DNA of 64,000 nt, from NCBI RefSeq assembly GCF_900177725.1, contig NZ_FXAT01000014.1, forward strand, positions 62,001-126,000, given 5' to 3'. The notes under the pieces were generated by a model. It had not been told where the DNA came from. It worked only from the letters and a program-made list of their open reading frames with translations, and made no database searches. Position numbers and translations under genes: made by a program. This document shows, in pieces, positions 17,026-25,020 of this stretch; position 1 is the stretch's first letter, and each line of letters opens with the position of its first letter. Origin of the DNA: Paraburkholderia susongensis. GTDB lineage: Bacteria; Pseudomonadota; Gammaproteobacteria; Burkholderiales; Burkholderiaceae.

Positions 17026-18304
17026 TGCAGGTTTCGATTCGTTGGACGACGCGCGCACGCTGCGCATCGAGCGCGGCGCGCACGTGCTGCACCGCGCCCG
17101 CTGGCGTCACGCGCACGAGCAGCGTGCAGACGGGTTGCCCCGCCTCGATGCGCGTGCCGGGCATCGGCACGTCGCGGCACTGAGGGTCGCGCAGACAGGC
17201 GTCGGAAAAGGCCTCTGAGACGGTGAACGGCGCGGGCGCGAACAGCACCTGCTGGCCGGCGCACGCGCGCGGCCGACGCGCGAGCGCGAGGCTCGCGCTC
17301 GGCGGCGGGCGGCCGAAGCGGCACGCGTCGAGGTGGCACGCGAGCAGTCCGCGCGGCCAGGCATCGGGCGAGGCGGTTTCGTAGAGCGTCATCGTCGACG
17401 AAGGGCGCGCGTTGATTTCGAGCACGTCGAACGCGGCGCCGTCGAACAGAAAGTCGCAGCTATTGATGCCGACGAGACCCGTGCGCGCACACAGGGCGTC
17501 GAGGGCTGCCTCGATGCGCGCGGCGGCGGGCGGCGGCATCTCGATCGGGCCGATCGACCCGGCATGCACGAAGTCTCGATCGCCGATCGCGCAGGTAAGC
17601 TGCTCGGCGAAACCGATCAGGTGCGCGCGGCCTTCCGCGCCGATGAAGAGCGCCGACAGCGGCCGGCCGTGGCCGATGCGCTGGAAATAGCCCGGCGCGG
17701 ATGCGAGCGCGGTGTTAGGCACTGTGTCGGGAACTGCATGGGGTTCTGCGTCGGGCACCACGCTGGGCACCGCATCGGGCGCCGCATCGAACACTGCGTC
17801 GAGCGCCGCGGCCGGTTGGATGTGCGTGCCGCCGCAGCCGTCCGCGAGCTTGAGCAGCCAGCTCTCGGCCGAGGCGGGCCGCTCGAACGACACATCGGGA
17901 TGCGGGATGCGCAACTCGTCGAGCAGCGCGAAGAAGCGCCGCGGCTCGCGCACCGCCGCGATCGCTGCGGCGTCGTTGCCGAGAAAGCGCGGCAAACCGG
18001 GTTCGCCGCACAGTTGCGCCATCAAGGGTTCGAGCCCGCTGCCGCCGACCCAGCCGACGAGATGCGGCAGACGCGCGACCCGCGCGAGCGCGTCGACGAG
18101 CCGCGCGCGATCGACCGCAAGCGCGCCGCTGCCGCCACCGATATCGAACCAGAACCCGGCGGCCTCGCGCGTGTCGCGGTCGCCGAAGATATCGAGCGCG
18201 GCGACGCGCAGCCCCGCGCGTGTCGCGGACTGCGCGAGCAGGCGCGCGGACAGTCCCGCGACCGCGACGAACGGCGCGTGCGCGAGCGGCCAGCGCGGCT
18301 TCAT
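16988..18304 (-). CDS. ATP-grasp protein of H4MPT cluster (second)
   Basis: 438 aa. N-terminal VAVAGLSARLLAQSATRAGLRVAALDIFGD resembles a PurK/biotin-carboxylase-like precursor domain; ATP-grasp features include LLKLADGCGGTHI, HLIGFAEQL, GINSCDFLFDGAAFDVLEINARPSSTMTLYE. The C-terminus has a Pro-rich domain with FAPAPFTVSEAF and CRDVPMPGTRI. Such proteins are conserved in methylotroph H4MPT clusters with no proven reaction. A period-4 Ala/Val/Pro/Asp repeat (encoded at ~17709-17810) interrupts the ATP-grasp domain between the nucleotide loop and the next strand. 11 nt downstream of mtdB, overlapping mch. Confidence 0.82.
   Translation of the reverse strand: MKPRWPLAHAPFVAVAGLSARLLAQSATRAGLRVAALDIFGDRDTREAAGFWFDIGGGSGALAVDRARLVDALARVARLPHLVGWVGGSGLEPLMAQLCGEPGLPRFLGNDAAAIAAVREPRRFFALLDELRIPHPDVSFERPASAESWLLKLADGCGGTHIQPAAALDAVFDAAPDAVPSVVPDAEPHAVPDTVPNTALASAPGYFQRIGHGRPLSALFIGAEGRAHLIGFAEQLTCAIGDRDFVHAGSIGPIEMPPPAAARIEAALDALCARTGLVGINSCDFLFDGAAFDVLEINARPSSTMTLYETASPDAWPRGLLACHLDACRFGRPPPSASLALARRPRACAGQQVLFAPAPFTVSEAFSDACLRDPQCRDVPMPGTRIEAGQPVCTLLVRVTPAGAVQHVRAALDAQRARVVQRIETCNEPDYAFIHSHS
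17709..17810 (-). repeat. Degenerate 12-nt repeats in ATP-grasp gene
   Basis: Imperfect repeats of a GGCACCGCATCG-like unit encode a PDAVPSVVPDAEPHAVPDTV-type segment. The insertion is in frame and lies inside the ATP-grasp domain. Confidence 0.7.
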
Positions 18305-18315
18305 GACGGCCGCGC

Positions 18316-19242
18316 TCAGCCGAGACCGGCCGCGACCGCGCGGGCCTCGTCGTACGCTTGCGCAAAGCCGAGGTAGACCGGCTTGCCGCCGGTGCGCATG
18401 CGCATGAAGAGGCGATGCTCGACCTGATACTTGACGTTGCCGATCGCCAGCGCGCCGATGCCGACCGCGCCCGCATTCGGCACACCGTCGATCGGCTTGC
18501 CGTCGTTCATCACGTTGACGCCGGCAATGCCTTCCGGGGGCACCGCGTTGACGTCCGCGGCGACGAGCAGCCGCTTCGCATGCGCGAGATCGTCGCTGCC
18601 GATCACCTGAACGCCCGCGACAGCGGTGGCGAGCACGATCTCCGCCTCGGCGAGGGCGCCGCGCAATTCGCCCGGCGTGGCGGTGCTGATGCCGTTGGTG
18701 ACGATGCCGAAGCGCTGGTTGAGTTCGGCCGCGGCGCCGAGCGCGCGGGCGCGATCGTGGTGGCTCGCGATTGTCACGTCGGCGCCGCGCGAGGCGGCGA
18801 TGGCCGCCGCGATGCGCCCGACCGCGCCGGTCCCGCCGAGAATCAGCACGCGCTTGCCGCCGAGTTCCATGCCGTGCTGCTTGCCGAGATGCCGCTCGAC
18901 CAGCGCGACGAGCGCGGCGGCTGTCGTGTACGAGCCGCTCGGATCGGCGAACACCGAGACTTCGAACGGCGGGACCATGGCGCGGCGCGCGGTGTCGAGC
19001 ATATCGGCGGCCTGCATCACGTCGCGTCCGCCGATGAAGATGCCGGTGCGCGACACGCCTTTGGGGCCGCGGGAAAAGATCGCGTCCTGAGTCAGGTTCG
19101 TGACCATGCCGGCTTCGACGTTGCAATACGGGACGATGACCTGGTAGCCCGCGTCGGCGGCCATGTTGACGTCGAACGGACTCATCTGCGGCGTGGCCGT
19201 GAACATGTGCAGGATATAGGGCCTTTCAATGGTTTCTGACAT
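18316..19242 (-). CDS. mtdB: NAD(P)-dependent methylene-H4MPT dehydrogenase
   Basis: Oxidises methylene-H4MPT to methenyl-H4MPT. The 308-aa product has the MtdB N-terminus (PYILHMFTATPQMSPFDVNMAADAGY), KGVSRTGIFIGGRD, and the dinucleotide-binding loop GGTGAVG at 136-142, then FGIVTNGIS and VNVMNDGKPIDGVPNAGAVGIGALAIG. The start MSETIERP is chosen over a long Arg-rich upstream extension lacking coding character. 225 nt separate it from the beta-RFAP synthase gene, a gap that contains a strong hairpin. Confidence 0.96.
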   Translation of the reverse strand: MSETIERPYILHMFTATPQMSPFDVNMAADAGYQVIVPYCNVEAGMVTNLTQDAIFSRGPKGVSRTGIFIGGRDVMQAADMLDTARRAMVPPFEVSVFADPSGSYTTAAALVALVERHLGKQHGMELGGKRVLILGGTGAVGRIAAAIAASRGADVTIASHHDRARALGAAAELNQRFGIVTNGISTATPGELRGALAEAEIVLATAVAGVQVIGSDDLAHAKRLLVAADVNAVPPEGIAGVNVMNDGKPIDGVPNAGAVGIGALAIGNVKYQVEHRLFMRMRTGGKPVYLGFAQAYDEARAVAAGLG

Positions 19243-19277
19243 GGCAGGGGCTCGTTTCAGTGGCAATCTCGTGGACG

Positions 19278-19332
19278 GCGCGACGCAAGACCCGGCGGGA
19301 GCGCGTGGGCCTCGCCAGGTCTTGCGTCGCGC
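19278..19332 (-). other. 15-bp perfect inverted repeat between beta-RFAP synthase gene and mtdB
   Basis: Arms GCGCGACGCAAGACC (19278-19292) and GGTCTTGCGTCGCGC (19318-19332) are perfect complements with a 25-nt GC-rich loop. In the minus-strand transcript it would form a very stable hairpin 36 nt before the mtdB ATG. There is no T-tract. It could be an attenuator, a processing/stability element, or a repeat family copy. Confidence 0.75.
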
Positions 19333-19467
19333 ATGCCGTGGGCCGGACCGGCGGCGCCGGCAGCGGCCGGGCGCACAGACCGGGACGGCTTGCGGCATGG
19401 TGCGATATCGGGTGGCACCGAGCGGCGTCGATCAGTATCGAGCGGCATGGATAGGCATCGATCAGCA

Positions 19468-20493
19468 TCAGGCGGCGTCGATGCGCGGCGCGCGCGTCTC
19501 GGCGCTGCGAATCGCCGCGCCGCTGTTGCGTCCCGCGACGACGCTGCATTCGATATGCGGCATGCCGCGCGCCGCTTCGCGCGCGGTGACGAGCACACTG
19601 TCGGCCTCGCGCGCGCTCGCGACGATCGCGAAGCCGGTCGGCCCCCACGAGGTCTGGCCGATGCCGGCGGTTCGTTCGGCCGCGACCGCGCGCAACACGT
19701 GCTCGACGTCGGGGCTCGCGAACACGCCGCCTTGCGCGCTCGCGAAATATTCGCCGATGGTCTGCTGCATCTCGGTGAGGCCGTGCGCGAACGGCGCGAA
19801 GTTGTGCTCGGCGACGCCCGGCAGAATCTGCATCAGCACGAGATGGCACAGGTGCGCGGCGAGCCGCTGCGGAAACGGCGTTAGCGAGCCGAGGGCGCGG
19901 CGCTCCTGCGCGCCGTGCAGACCCTCGCGGGCGTTGTCGCTCACGAGCAGCACGCGCCATTGCTCGGGAAACGGCTGGCGCGCGAGCAAGGGCGGCACAC
20001 TCTGGTGCAAACCGCCGGCCGGGCCGCCGTCGAGCAGCAGGCCGCCCGAATCGAAGCCGAGAATGCCGATGCCGGAGCGGGCTCCGCGCCCGAGCAGGCT
20101 GGCAAGTTCGGCGCTCGTCGCCGGCTGGCCGACGAGGCGTGCGAACGCCGTGCCCACGGCCAGCGCCAGTTGCGTGCCGGAGCCGAGGCCGGTGTGAGGA
20201 CGCGGCGCATGCACGACGTCGATGGCAAGCGTCGCCGGTCCGTAAGCGGCTTGCAGCCGCGCGAGACACAGCGCGATCCGCTCGTGCTCGGCGTCGCTCA
20301 CCGTGCCGTCGATCCGTTCACGCTCGGCGAGACGTGCTTCGAGCCGCGTGCCCTGCGTGTCGATGACGAGGCCGAGGCTGCCGAACGCGCGTCCGAGCGA
20401 CGCGTTCGGGTCGAGAAAACCCAGATGCAGACGCGCGGGGGCATCGATCGTGACGGCCGTGCCCGGCTGGAGGCGGCGAAGCTGAAGCGGCAT
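19468..20493 (-). CDS. mptG: Beta-ribofuranosylaminobenzene 5'-phosphate synthase
   Basis: GHMP-kinase-fold enzyme joining p-aminobenzoate and PRPP with decarboxylation, the first committed step of methanopterin synthesis. 341 aa with APARLHLGFLDPN near residue 19 (family marker), PHTGLGSGTQLALAVG, GARSGIGILGFDSGGLLLDGG and a C-terminal GQTSWGPTGFAIV. The ATG at 20493 follows a ~100-nt leader from a predicted sigma-54 promoter. First gene of the mtdB-mch operon. Confidence 0.93.
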   Translation of the reverse strand: MPLQLRRLQPGTAVTIDAPARLHLGFLDPNASLGRAFGSLGLVIDTQGTRLEARLAERERIDGTVSDAEHERIALCLARLQAAYGPATLAIDVVHAPRPHTGLGSGTQLALAVGTAFARLVGQPATSAELASLLGRGARSGIGILGFDSGGLLLDGGPAGGLHQSVPPLLARQPFPEQWRVLLVSDNAREGLHGAQERRALGSLTPFPQRLAAHLCHLVLMQILPGVAEHNFAPFAHGLTEMQQTIGEYFASAQGGVFASPDVEHVLRAVAAERTAGIGQTSWGPTGFAIVASAREADSVLVTAREAARGMPHIECSVVAGRNSGAAIRSAETRAPRIDAA

Positions 20494-20604
20494 CTCGAGT
20501 GTCCTTAGGTATCCCTGGCGTGCGCGGGACAGGGTTCCGGTTCCGGCGAAAGGGCGTCCGTGAATACGGCGCGGATTATCGCGGCGGTGCGCCGGGCGAC
20601 TTCA

Positions 20605-20620
20605 AGCAGAAGCCGTACCA
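20605..20620 (-). promoter_or_regulatory. Sigma-54 promoter of the beta-RFAP synthase-mtdB-mch operon
   Basis: Minus-strand sequence TGGTACGGCTTCTGCT fits TGGCACG-N4-TTGCW with GG-N10-GC spacing. Predicted start near 20594, about 100 nt before the ATG at 20493. A GACACAGT-containing motif lies ~150 nt upstream (20740-20755), a usual enhancer distance. Confidence 0.68.
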
Positions 20621-20739
20621 GGCGCGCGGAAAGGCCGCGTTGCCGGATCGGGGCGCTGGACCGGACTGCCGGAACCCGGCATGAGACGCGCTGCGCGCAG
20701 CGCTGTCCCGCGTGCGCATGGACGCTATGTGACGCCGAA

Positions 20740-20755
20740 GGTGCACTGTGTCACG
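20740..20755. promoter_or_regulatory. GACACA-type motif upstream of the beta-RFAP synthase operon
   Basis: On the minus strand it contains GTGACACAGTGCAC, sharing GTGACACAGT exactly with the motif upstream of xoxF. Candidate enhancer site for the sigma-54 activator. Confidence 0.5.
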
Positions 20756-20768
20756 CGCTGTTGCACCC

Positions 20769-20852
<84 letters not shown>

Positions 20853-20872
20853 CGAGGCGCGCGTCAACCGCC

Positions 20873-21262
20873 TTACGCCGATTTCGGCGCGTCGTACTTG
20901 ATGTAGCGGAAGCGCTGATCGTCGGACGGCGTGCCTTCGAGCGGCCCGCCTTCGAGACCGGGCTGCCAGTGGATCACCGATTCGACTTTCGTGGCGAGCG
21001 CGAAGTCCTTGTCGGTGATGCCCTTCGCGCTATGTGTCTTGAGCTTCACGGTCACGAATGCATAGGAGACCGTCAGATCCGGATGGTGCCAGGCGGCTTC
21101 CGCGAGATGGCCCACCGTATTGACCACCATCAGCGTTCCTTTCCAGCCTTCGGTCCGGTACTTGCGCCGCAGCCAGCCGTCCTCGAGATACCAGTGCTCG
21201 AGCGGACCGACGAGGCGCTGCTGGACCTCGTCGTCGGAATAGACCCGTTCTGTCTTTGCCAT
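20873..21262 (-). CDS. Pterin-4a-carbinolamine dehydratase family protein
   Basis: 129 aa. Family signature: HLAEAAWHHPDLTVSYAFVTVKLKTHSAKGITDKDFALATKVE, with the HHP motif and the later Thr-His...Thr-Asp segment of PCD/DCoH proteins. Classical members dehydrate 4a-hydroxytetrahydrobiopterin. A longer upstream frame exists, but the ATG at 21262 has an ideal GAGGAG site 8 nt away. C-terminal ~25 residues (GTPSDDQRFRYIKYD) extend beyond a minimal PCD. Position between H4MPT synthesis and xoxF suggests a pterin-related C1 role, such as pterin recycling. Confidence 0.85.
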   Translation of the reverse strand: MAKTERVYSDDEVQQRLVGPLEHWYLEDGWLRRKYRTEGWKGTLMVVNTVGHLAEAAWHHPDLTVSYAFVTVKLKTHSAKGITDKDFALATKVESVIHWQPGLEGGPLEGTPSDDQRFRYIKYDAPKSA

Positions 21263-21315
21263 GACTGTTGCTCCTCGGCCGCACGCTTCGCAAAGGACAC
21301 GTTGCGTATCACGGA

Positions 21316-21333
21316 TGTGACACAGTATGTGCC
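21316..21333. promoter_or_regulatory. GACACA-type palindromic motif between pterin dehydratase gene and xoxF
   Basis: TGTGACACAGTATGTGCC: half-sites GACACA and TGTGCC separated by 3 nt, the same spacing as in the palindrome near the activator gene. It lies ~170 nt upstream of the predicted xoxF start and 54 nt upstream of the divergent pterin gene. Confidence 0.55.
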
Positions 21334-21467
21334 GCTTTCCGTGACGCAACCACCTCAGGGTTGCCTCGGCGCGACGGCGAACGCGCGGCGCGCAACGGCC
21401 GCGATGCGACGCGCGCGCTGCGCGGCCGGGCTCGCGGGCGGCATGCCGGAGGCCGCCGCCGCGTTTC

Positions 21468-21483
21468 CGGCATGGAATATGCG
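21468..21483 (+). promoter_or_regulatory. Sigma-54 promoter of xoxF
   Basis: CGGCATGGAATATGCG has the GG-N10-GC core and a good -24 box. Predicted start near 21494 with a ~130-nt leader. The whole 364-nt gap 21263-21626 holds this promoter and the upstream motif; I see nothing else in it. Confidence 0.6.
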
Positions 21484-21626
21484 TTGGCCCTTCATGCGCT
21501 GCGAAGCCCGACATCGAATCGGGATAGGGCGTTTGATCGTTACCTGTACTCGAGAAGGCGCGAACGATGCGACGAGGTAGCGTGGGTCATTCGTGAGTTG
21601 AACAGCAGGACAATTCTGGAGGAGAC

Positions 21627-23444
21627 ATGAACTTACGCACTGTGGTTCTTGGGCTCGCGATCCTCGCATCGGCAGCCTTTAGCTCTCTGGCTGCACAGGC
21701 TGATTCGCAGCTCGACGGACTGATGAAAAATCCCGCCAACTGGGCGGCCCAGGCGGGCGATTACGCGAATCATCGCTATAGCCCGCTCAAACAGATCAAC
21801 GAGAACAACGTCGGCAAGCTGCAGGTCGCATGGACCATGTCGACTGGCGTGCTGCGCGGCCATGAAGGCTCGCCGCTCGTGATCGGCGACACGATGTATA
21901 TCCACTCGCCGTTTCCCAACAAGGTCATTGCGATCAACCTGAAGGATCAGACCTTCCTCTGGCAGTACCAACCGAAGCAGGACGACCAGGTCGTCTCCGT
22001 GATGTGTTGCGACACCGTGAACCGCGGCCTCGCTTACGGTGACGGCAAGATCTTCCTGCAACAGGCCGACACCAAGCTCGTCGCGCTGAACGCCAAGACG
22101 GGCGACGTGGTCTGGACCGCGCAGAACGGCAATCCGAAAGCGGGTGAAACCAACACCAACGCGCCGCACGTATTCGGCGACAAGGTGCTGACCGGCATCT
22201 CGGGCGGCGAGTTCGGCGTGCGCGGGCGGCTCATCGCTTACGACATCAAGACCGGCAAGCCGGCCTGGACCGCCTATAGCACGGGCCCCGACAACGAGAT
22301 GCTGCTCGACCCGCAAAAGACGATGACGTACACCGACGGCAAGATGGTGCCGGTGGGCGCGGACTCGTCGCTGAAGTCGTGGAAGGGCGATCAGTGGAAG
22401 CTCGGCGGCGGGACCACGTGGGGCTGGTATGCGTGGGATCCGAAACTCAACCTTGTCTACTACGGTACCGGCAATCCGGGCACGTGGAACCCGACGCAAC
22501 GTCCGGGCGACAACAAATGGTCGATGTCGATTTTCGCGCGCGACCTGAATACCGGCATGGCGAAATGGGTCTACCAGATGACGCCGCACGACGAATGGGA
22601 TTATGACGGCGTCAACGAAATGATCCTGTCGGATCTGACCATCGACGGCAAGAAGGTGCCCGCGATCGTTCACTTCGACCGCAACGGCTTCGGTTACACC
22701 TTGAATCGCGTAACCGGACAACTGCTGGTCGCGCAGAAGTACGACCCGGCGGTGAACTGGGCCGATCGTGTCGATCTGCACACCGGCCTGCCGATCCGCA
22801 ACGCGGCGTACTCGACCCAGGCAGCTGGTTCCGATCACAACGTGAAGGGCATCTGCCCGGCCGCGCTCGGCTCGAAAGACCAGCAGCCGGCCGCGTTCGA
22901 TCCGAACTCGAACCTCTTCCTCGTGCCGACCAACCACGTCTGCATGGACTACGAGCCGTTCGAGGTCGACTACGTGTCGGGCCAGCCTTATGTCGGCGCC
23001 ACGCTGTCGATGTACCCGGGCCCGAACGAGAACAACGCGATGGGTAACTTCATCGCGTGGGATGCGAGCAAGGGCAAGATCGTCTACTCGAAGCCGGAGA
23101 AGTTCTCGGTGTGGTCGGGCGTGCTTGCCACCGCGGGCGGCATCGCGTTCTACGGCACGCTCGAGGGCTACCTGAAGGCCGTGCGCATCAAGGACGGCAA
23201 GGAACTGTGGCGCTTCAAGACGCCGTCGGGAATCATCGGCAACGTCTTTACTTATGAGTATCAGGGCAAGCAGTACGTCGGCGTGTACTCGGGCATCGGC
23301 GGCTGGGCCGGCATCGGCATGGCGGCCGGTCTGGAAAAGTCGAACGAAGGTCTCGGTGCGGTCGGCGGCTATCGTGAACTGGCGAAGTACACCGCGCTGG
23401 GCGGCACGCTGTTCGTGTTCGCGATTCCGAGCGAAAAGAGCTGA
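21627..23444 (+). CDS. xoxF: Lanthanide-dependent PQQ methanol dehydrogenase XoxF
   Basis: Periplasmic quinoprotein oxidising methanol to formaldehyde (or formate), passing electrons to cytochrome XoxG. 605 aa with a signal peptide ending near AAQA. Propeller WxxG-type repeats run throughout; vicinal disulfide Cys127-Cys128 (MCCDTVN). The active-site stretch DEWDYDG gives catalytic Asp325 and a second Asp327; MxaF enzymes have Ala there, so this Asp marks a lanthanide enzyme. Near-ideal GGAGGAG ribosome site before the ATG. No MxaI small subunit gene follows. Confidence 0.97.
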   Translation: MNLRTVVLGLAILASAAFSSLAAQADSQLDGLMKNPANWAAQAGDYANHRYSPLKQINENNVGKLQVAWTMSTGVLRGHEGSPLVIGDTMYIHSPFPNKVIAINLKDQTFLWQYQPKQDDQVVSVMCCDTVNRGLAYGDGKIFLQQADTKLVALNAKTGDVVWTAQNGNPKAGETNTNAPHVFGDKVLTGISGGEFGVRGRLIAYDIKTGKPAWTAYSTGPDNEMLLDPQKTMTYTDGKMVPVGADSSLKSWKGDQWKLGGGTTWGWYAWDPKLNLVYYGTGNPGTWNPTQRPGDNKWSMSIFARDLNTGMAKWVYQMTPHDEWDYDGVNEMILSDLTIDGKKVPAIVHFDRNGFGYTLNRVTGQLLVAQKYDPAVNWADRVDLHTGLPIRNAAYSTQAAGSDHNVKGICPAALGSKDQQPAAFDPNSNLFLVPTNHVCMDYEPFEVDYVSGQPYVGATLSMYPGPNENNAMGNFIAWDASKGKIVYSKPEKFSVWSGVLATAGGIAFYGTLEGYLKAVRIKDGKELWRFKTPSGIIGNVFTYEYQGKQYVGVYSGIGGWAGIGMAAGLEKSNEGLGAVGGYRELAKYTALGGTLFVFAIPSEKS

Positions 23445-23454
23445 TTGAGCGCAG

Positions 23455-23489
23455 CGGCCGGCGCCTCTCCCGTATCTGGGCGCCGGCCG
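23455..23489 (+). other. Strong hairpin between xoxF and xoxG
   Basis: Perfect 11-bp arms CGGCCGGCGCC / GGCGCCGGCCG with a 13-nt loop, 10 nt after the xoxF stop. No T-tract follows, so it may stabilise the xoxF message or reduce read-through into xoxG rather than act as a simple terminator. Confidence 0.7.
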
Positions 23490-23656
23490 ACTCGTCAGCT
23501 TCGCAGGACCAACGTATCACCCCGCGCGCCCGTTTGTTTGCGGATGCGTTCAGGAAACGCACCGGGGCGCGCTCATCTCGAGCAAGCATCTTGCATGGGA
23601 TGGGAGCCGGAGCGGCAGCGAAAGCCCTCGCTTCCATCGATAAAGGAGACATGTGC

Positions 23657-24076
23657 ATGAAAGGCCGTTCAATCCTGTTGCTCGCGGCAGTGCCCGCAGC
23701 ACTCGTCCTGATACCCGTCGGATACGCGCAGAACAACCCCTCGATTGCGCAGGTCGCGTACAAGGTGGTAGACGGCAACAAGGTCGACAGCAATACGCTG
23801 ATGGGCTGGAAGACCTGGCGCGCGCTCGCTTGCGAACGCTGCCATGGCGCGCAGCAGCAGGGCATGGTCGGGCCGTCGCTGATCGATGCGTTCAAGACGC
23901 TGGACAAGGACGAGTTTCATCGCACGGTGTTCGGCGGACGGATCGCCAAGGGCATGCCCGATTTCAGTTCGAGCCAGATGATGCAGAAGAACTGGGAAAA
24001 CCTGTATGCCTATCTGAAAGGGCGCTCCGATGGACAGATCAAGCCGGGCGATCTGCAGGCCATCGACGCTAAATAA
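23657..24076 (+). CDS. xoxG: Cytochrome c, XoxG-type electron acceptor
   Basis: Periplasmic c-type cytochrome accepting electrons from XoxF. 139 aa; signal peptide (MKGRSILLLAAVPAALVLIPVGYA), single haem site CERCH at 59-63, and a KGMPDFSSSQM stretch supplying the probable Met axial ligand. AAGGAGAC lies 8 nt before the chosen ATG; another ATG two codons earlier is too close to it. Smaller than MxaG. The 212-nt gap after xoxF contains a hairpin but no clear promoter. Confidence 0.92.
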   Translation: MKGRSILLLAAVPAALVLIPVGYAQNNPSIAQVAYKVVDGNKVDSNTLMGWKTWRALACERCHGAQQQGMVGPSLIDAFKTLDKDEFHRTVFGGRIAKGMPDFSSSQMMQKNWENLYAYLKGRSDGQIKPGDLQAIDAK

Positions 24077-24108
24077 ACCCGGCGCCGTCATTCTTCCGGA
24101 GGCTCACG

Positions 24109-25020
24109 ATGCGTCATAAGAGAAGCGTGTCCGCGCAGGTCACCATCATCGCAGGCGCGCTGTGTTGCGCGGCGCTCGCGAGTGCCGCGGTCAGGGCGGA
24201 CGGTCCGGCGCTGCCCAACAACGACGGCGCGGACGGCGTGCTCAGAGTGTGCGCGGACCCGAACAACATGCCCTTGTCGAACAACAAGGGCGAGGGCTAC
24301 GAGAACCGCATCGCGAGCCAGATGGCGAGCGATTTCGGCTACAAGCTCGAATACACCTATTTCCCGCAGCGCATGGGCTTCGTGCGCCACACGTTGCGCG
24401 AGAAGGAAGAGGGCAGCGAGCGCTACAAGTGCGACCTGATCATCGGTGTGCCGAAGGGCTATGACATGACCTCGACGACACAGCCGTATCTGCGTTCGAC
24501 CTACGCGATGGTGGTGCCGAACCGTCCCGAGTTCGCGAGCATCAAGACGCCCGACGATCTGCTCAAGCTGCCGCCCGACGTGCTGCACAAACTGCGCTTC
24601 GGCATCTTCACGCAGACACCCGCGGTGGACTGGCTGCTCGCCCATAACCTGATCGATCAGGCCGTCTCGTATCGCGTGCAAAGCGGCGATCCTGCGGAGT
24701 ATCCTGGGCAGATGATCGAGCAGGATCTGCACGCGGGCAACGTCGACGTCGTGTTCCTGTGGGGGCCGATCGCAGGTTACTTCGCGAAGCGCGGTGGCGA
24801 TTCGGTCAGGCTCGTGCCGTTCCCCGCCGGGCCCGGCATCCGCTTCGACTATACGATCTCGATGGGCGTGCGTTACGGTGAGAAGGCATGGAAAGACAAG
24901 GTGGATCAATGGATCGGCGCGAATCACGACAAGATCGACAGTATCCTCGCCACCTACCAGGTGCCGATGCTCAAGCCGGTCGATGCGCCGGGGCCCAAGG
25001 CGGCCGACGCGTCGCAGTGA
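24109..25020 (+). CDS. xoxJ: XoxJ, periplasmic binding-protein-like MDH partner
   Basis: 303-aa MxaJ/XoxJ family protein, a solute-binding-protein fold not tied to an ABC transporter and thought to help activate or assemble the dehydrogenase. Signal peptide to ~30; family marker VLRVCADPNNMPLSNNKGEGYENRIA, then YTYFPQRMGFVRHTLR and CDLIIGVPKGYDMTSTTQPYLRSTYAMV. CGGAGG ribosome site; 32 nt after xoxG. Classic xoxFGJ order. Confidence 0.94.
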   Translation: MRHKRSVSAQVTIIAGALCCAALASAAVRADGPALPNNDGADGVLRVCADPNNMPLSNNKGEGYENRIASQMASDFGYKLEYTYFPQRMGFVRHTLREKEEGSERYKCDLIIGVPKGYDMTSTTQPYLRSTYAMVVPNRPEFASIKTPDDLLKLPPDVLHKLRFGIFTQTPAVDWLLAHNLIDQAVSYRVQSGDPAEYPGQMIEQDLHAGNVDVVFLWGPIAGYFAKRGGDSVRLVPFPAGPGIRFDYTISMGVRYGEKAWKDKVDQWIGANHDKIDSILATYQVPMLKPVDAPGPKAADASQ

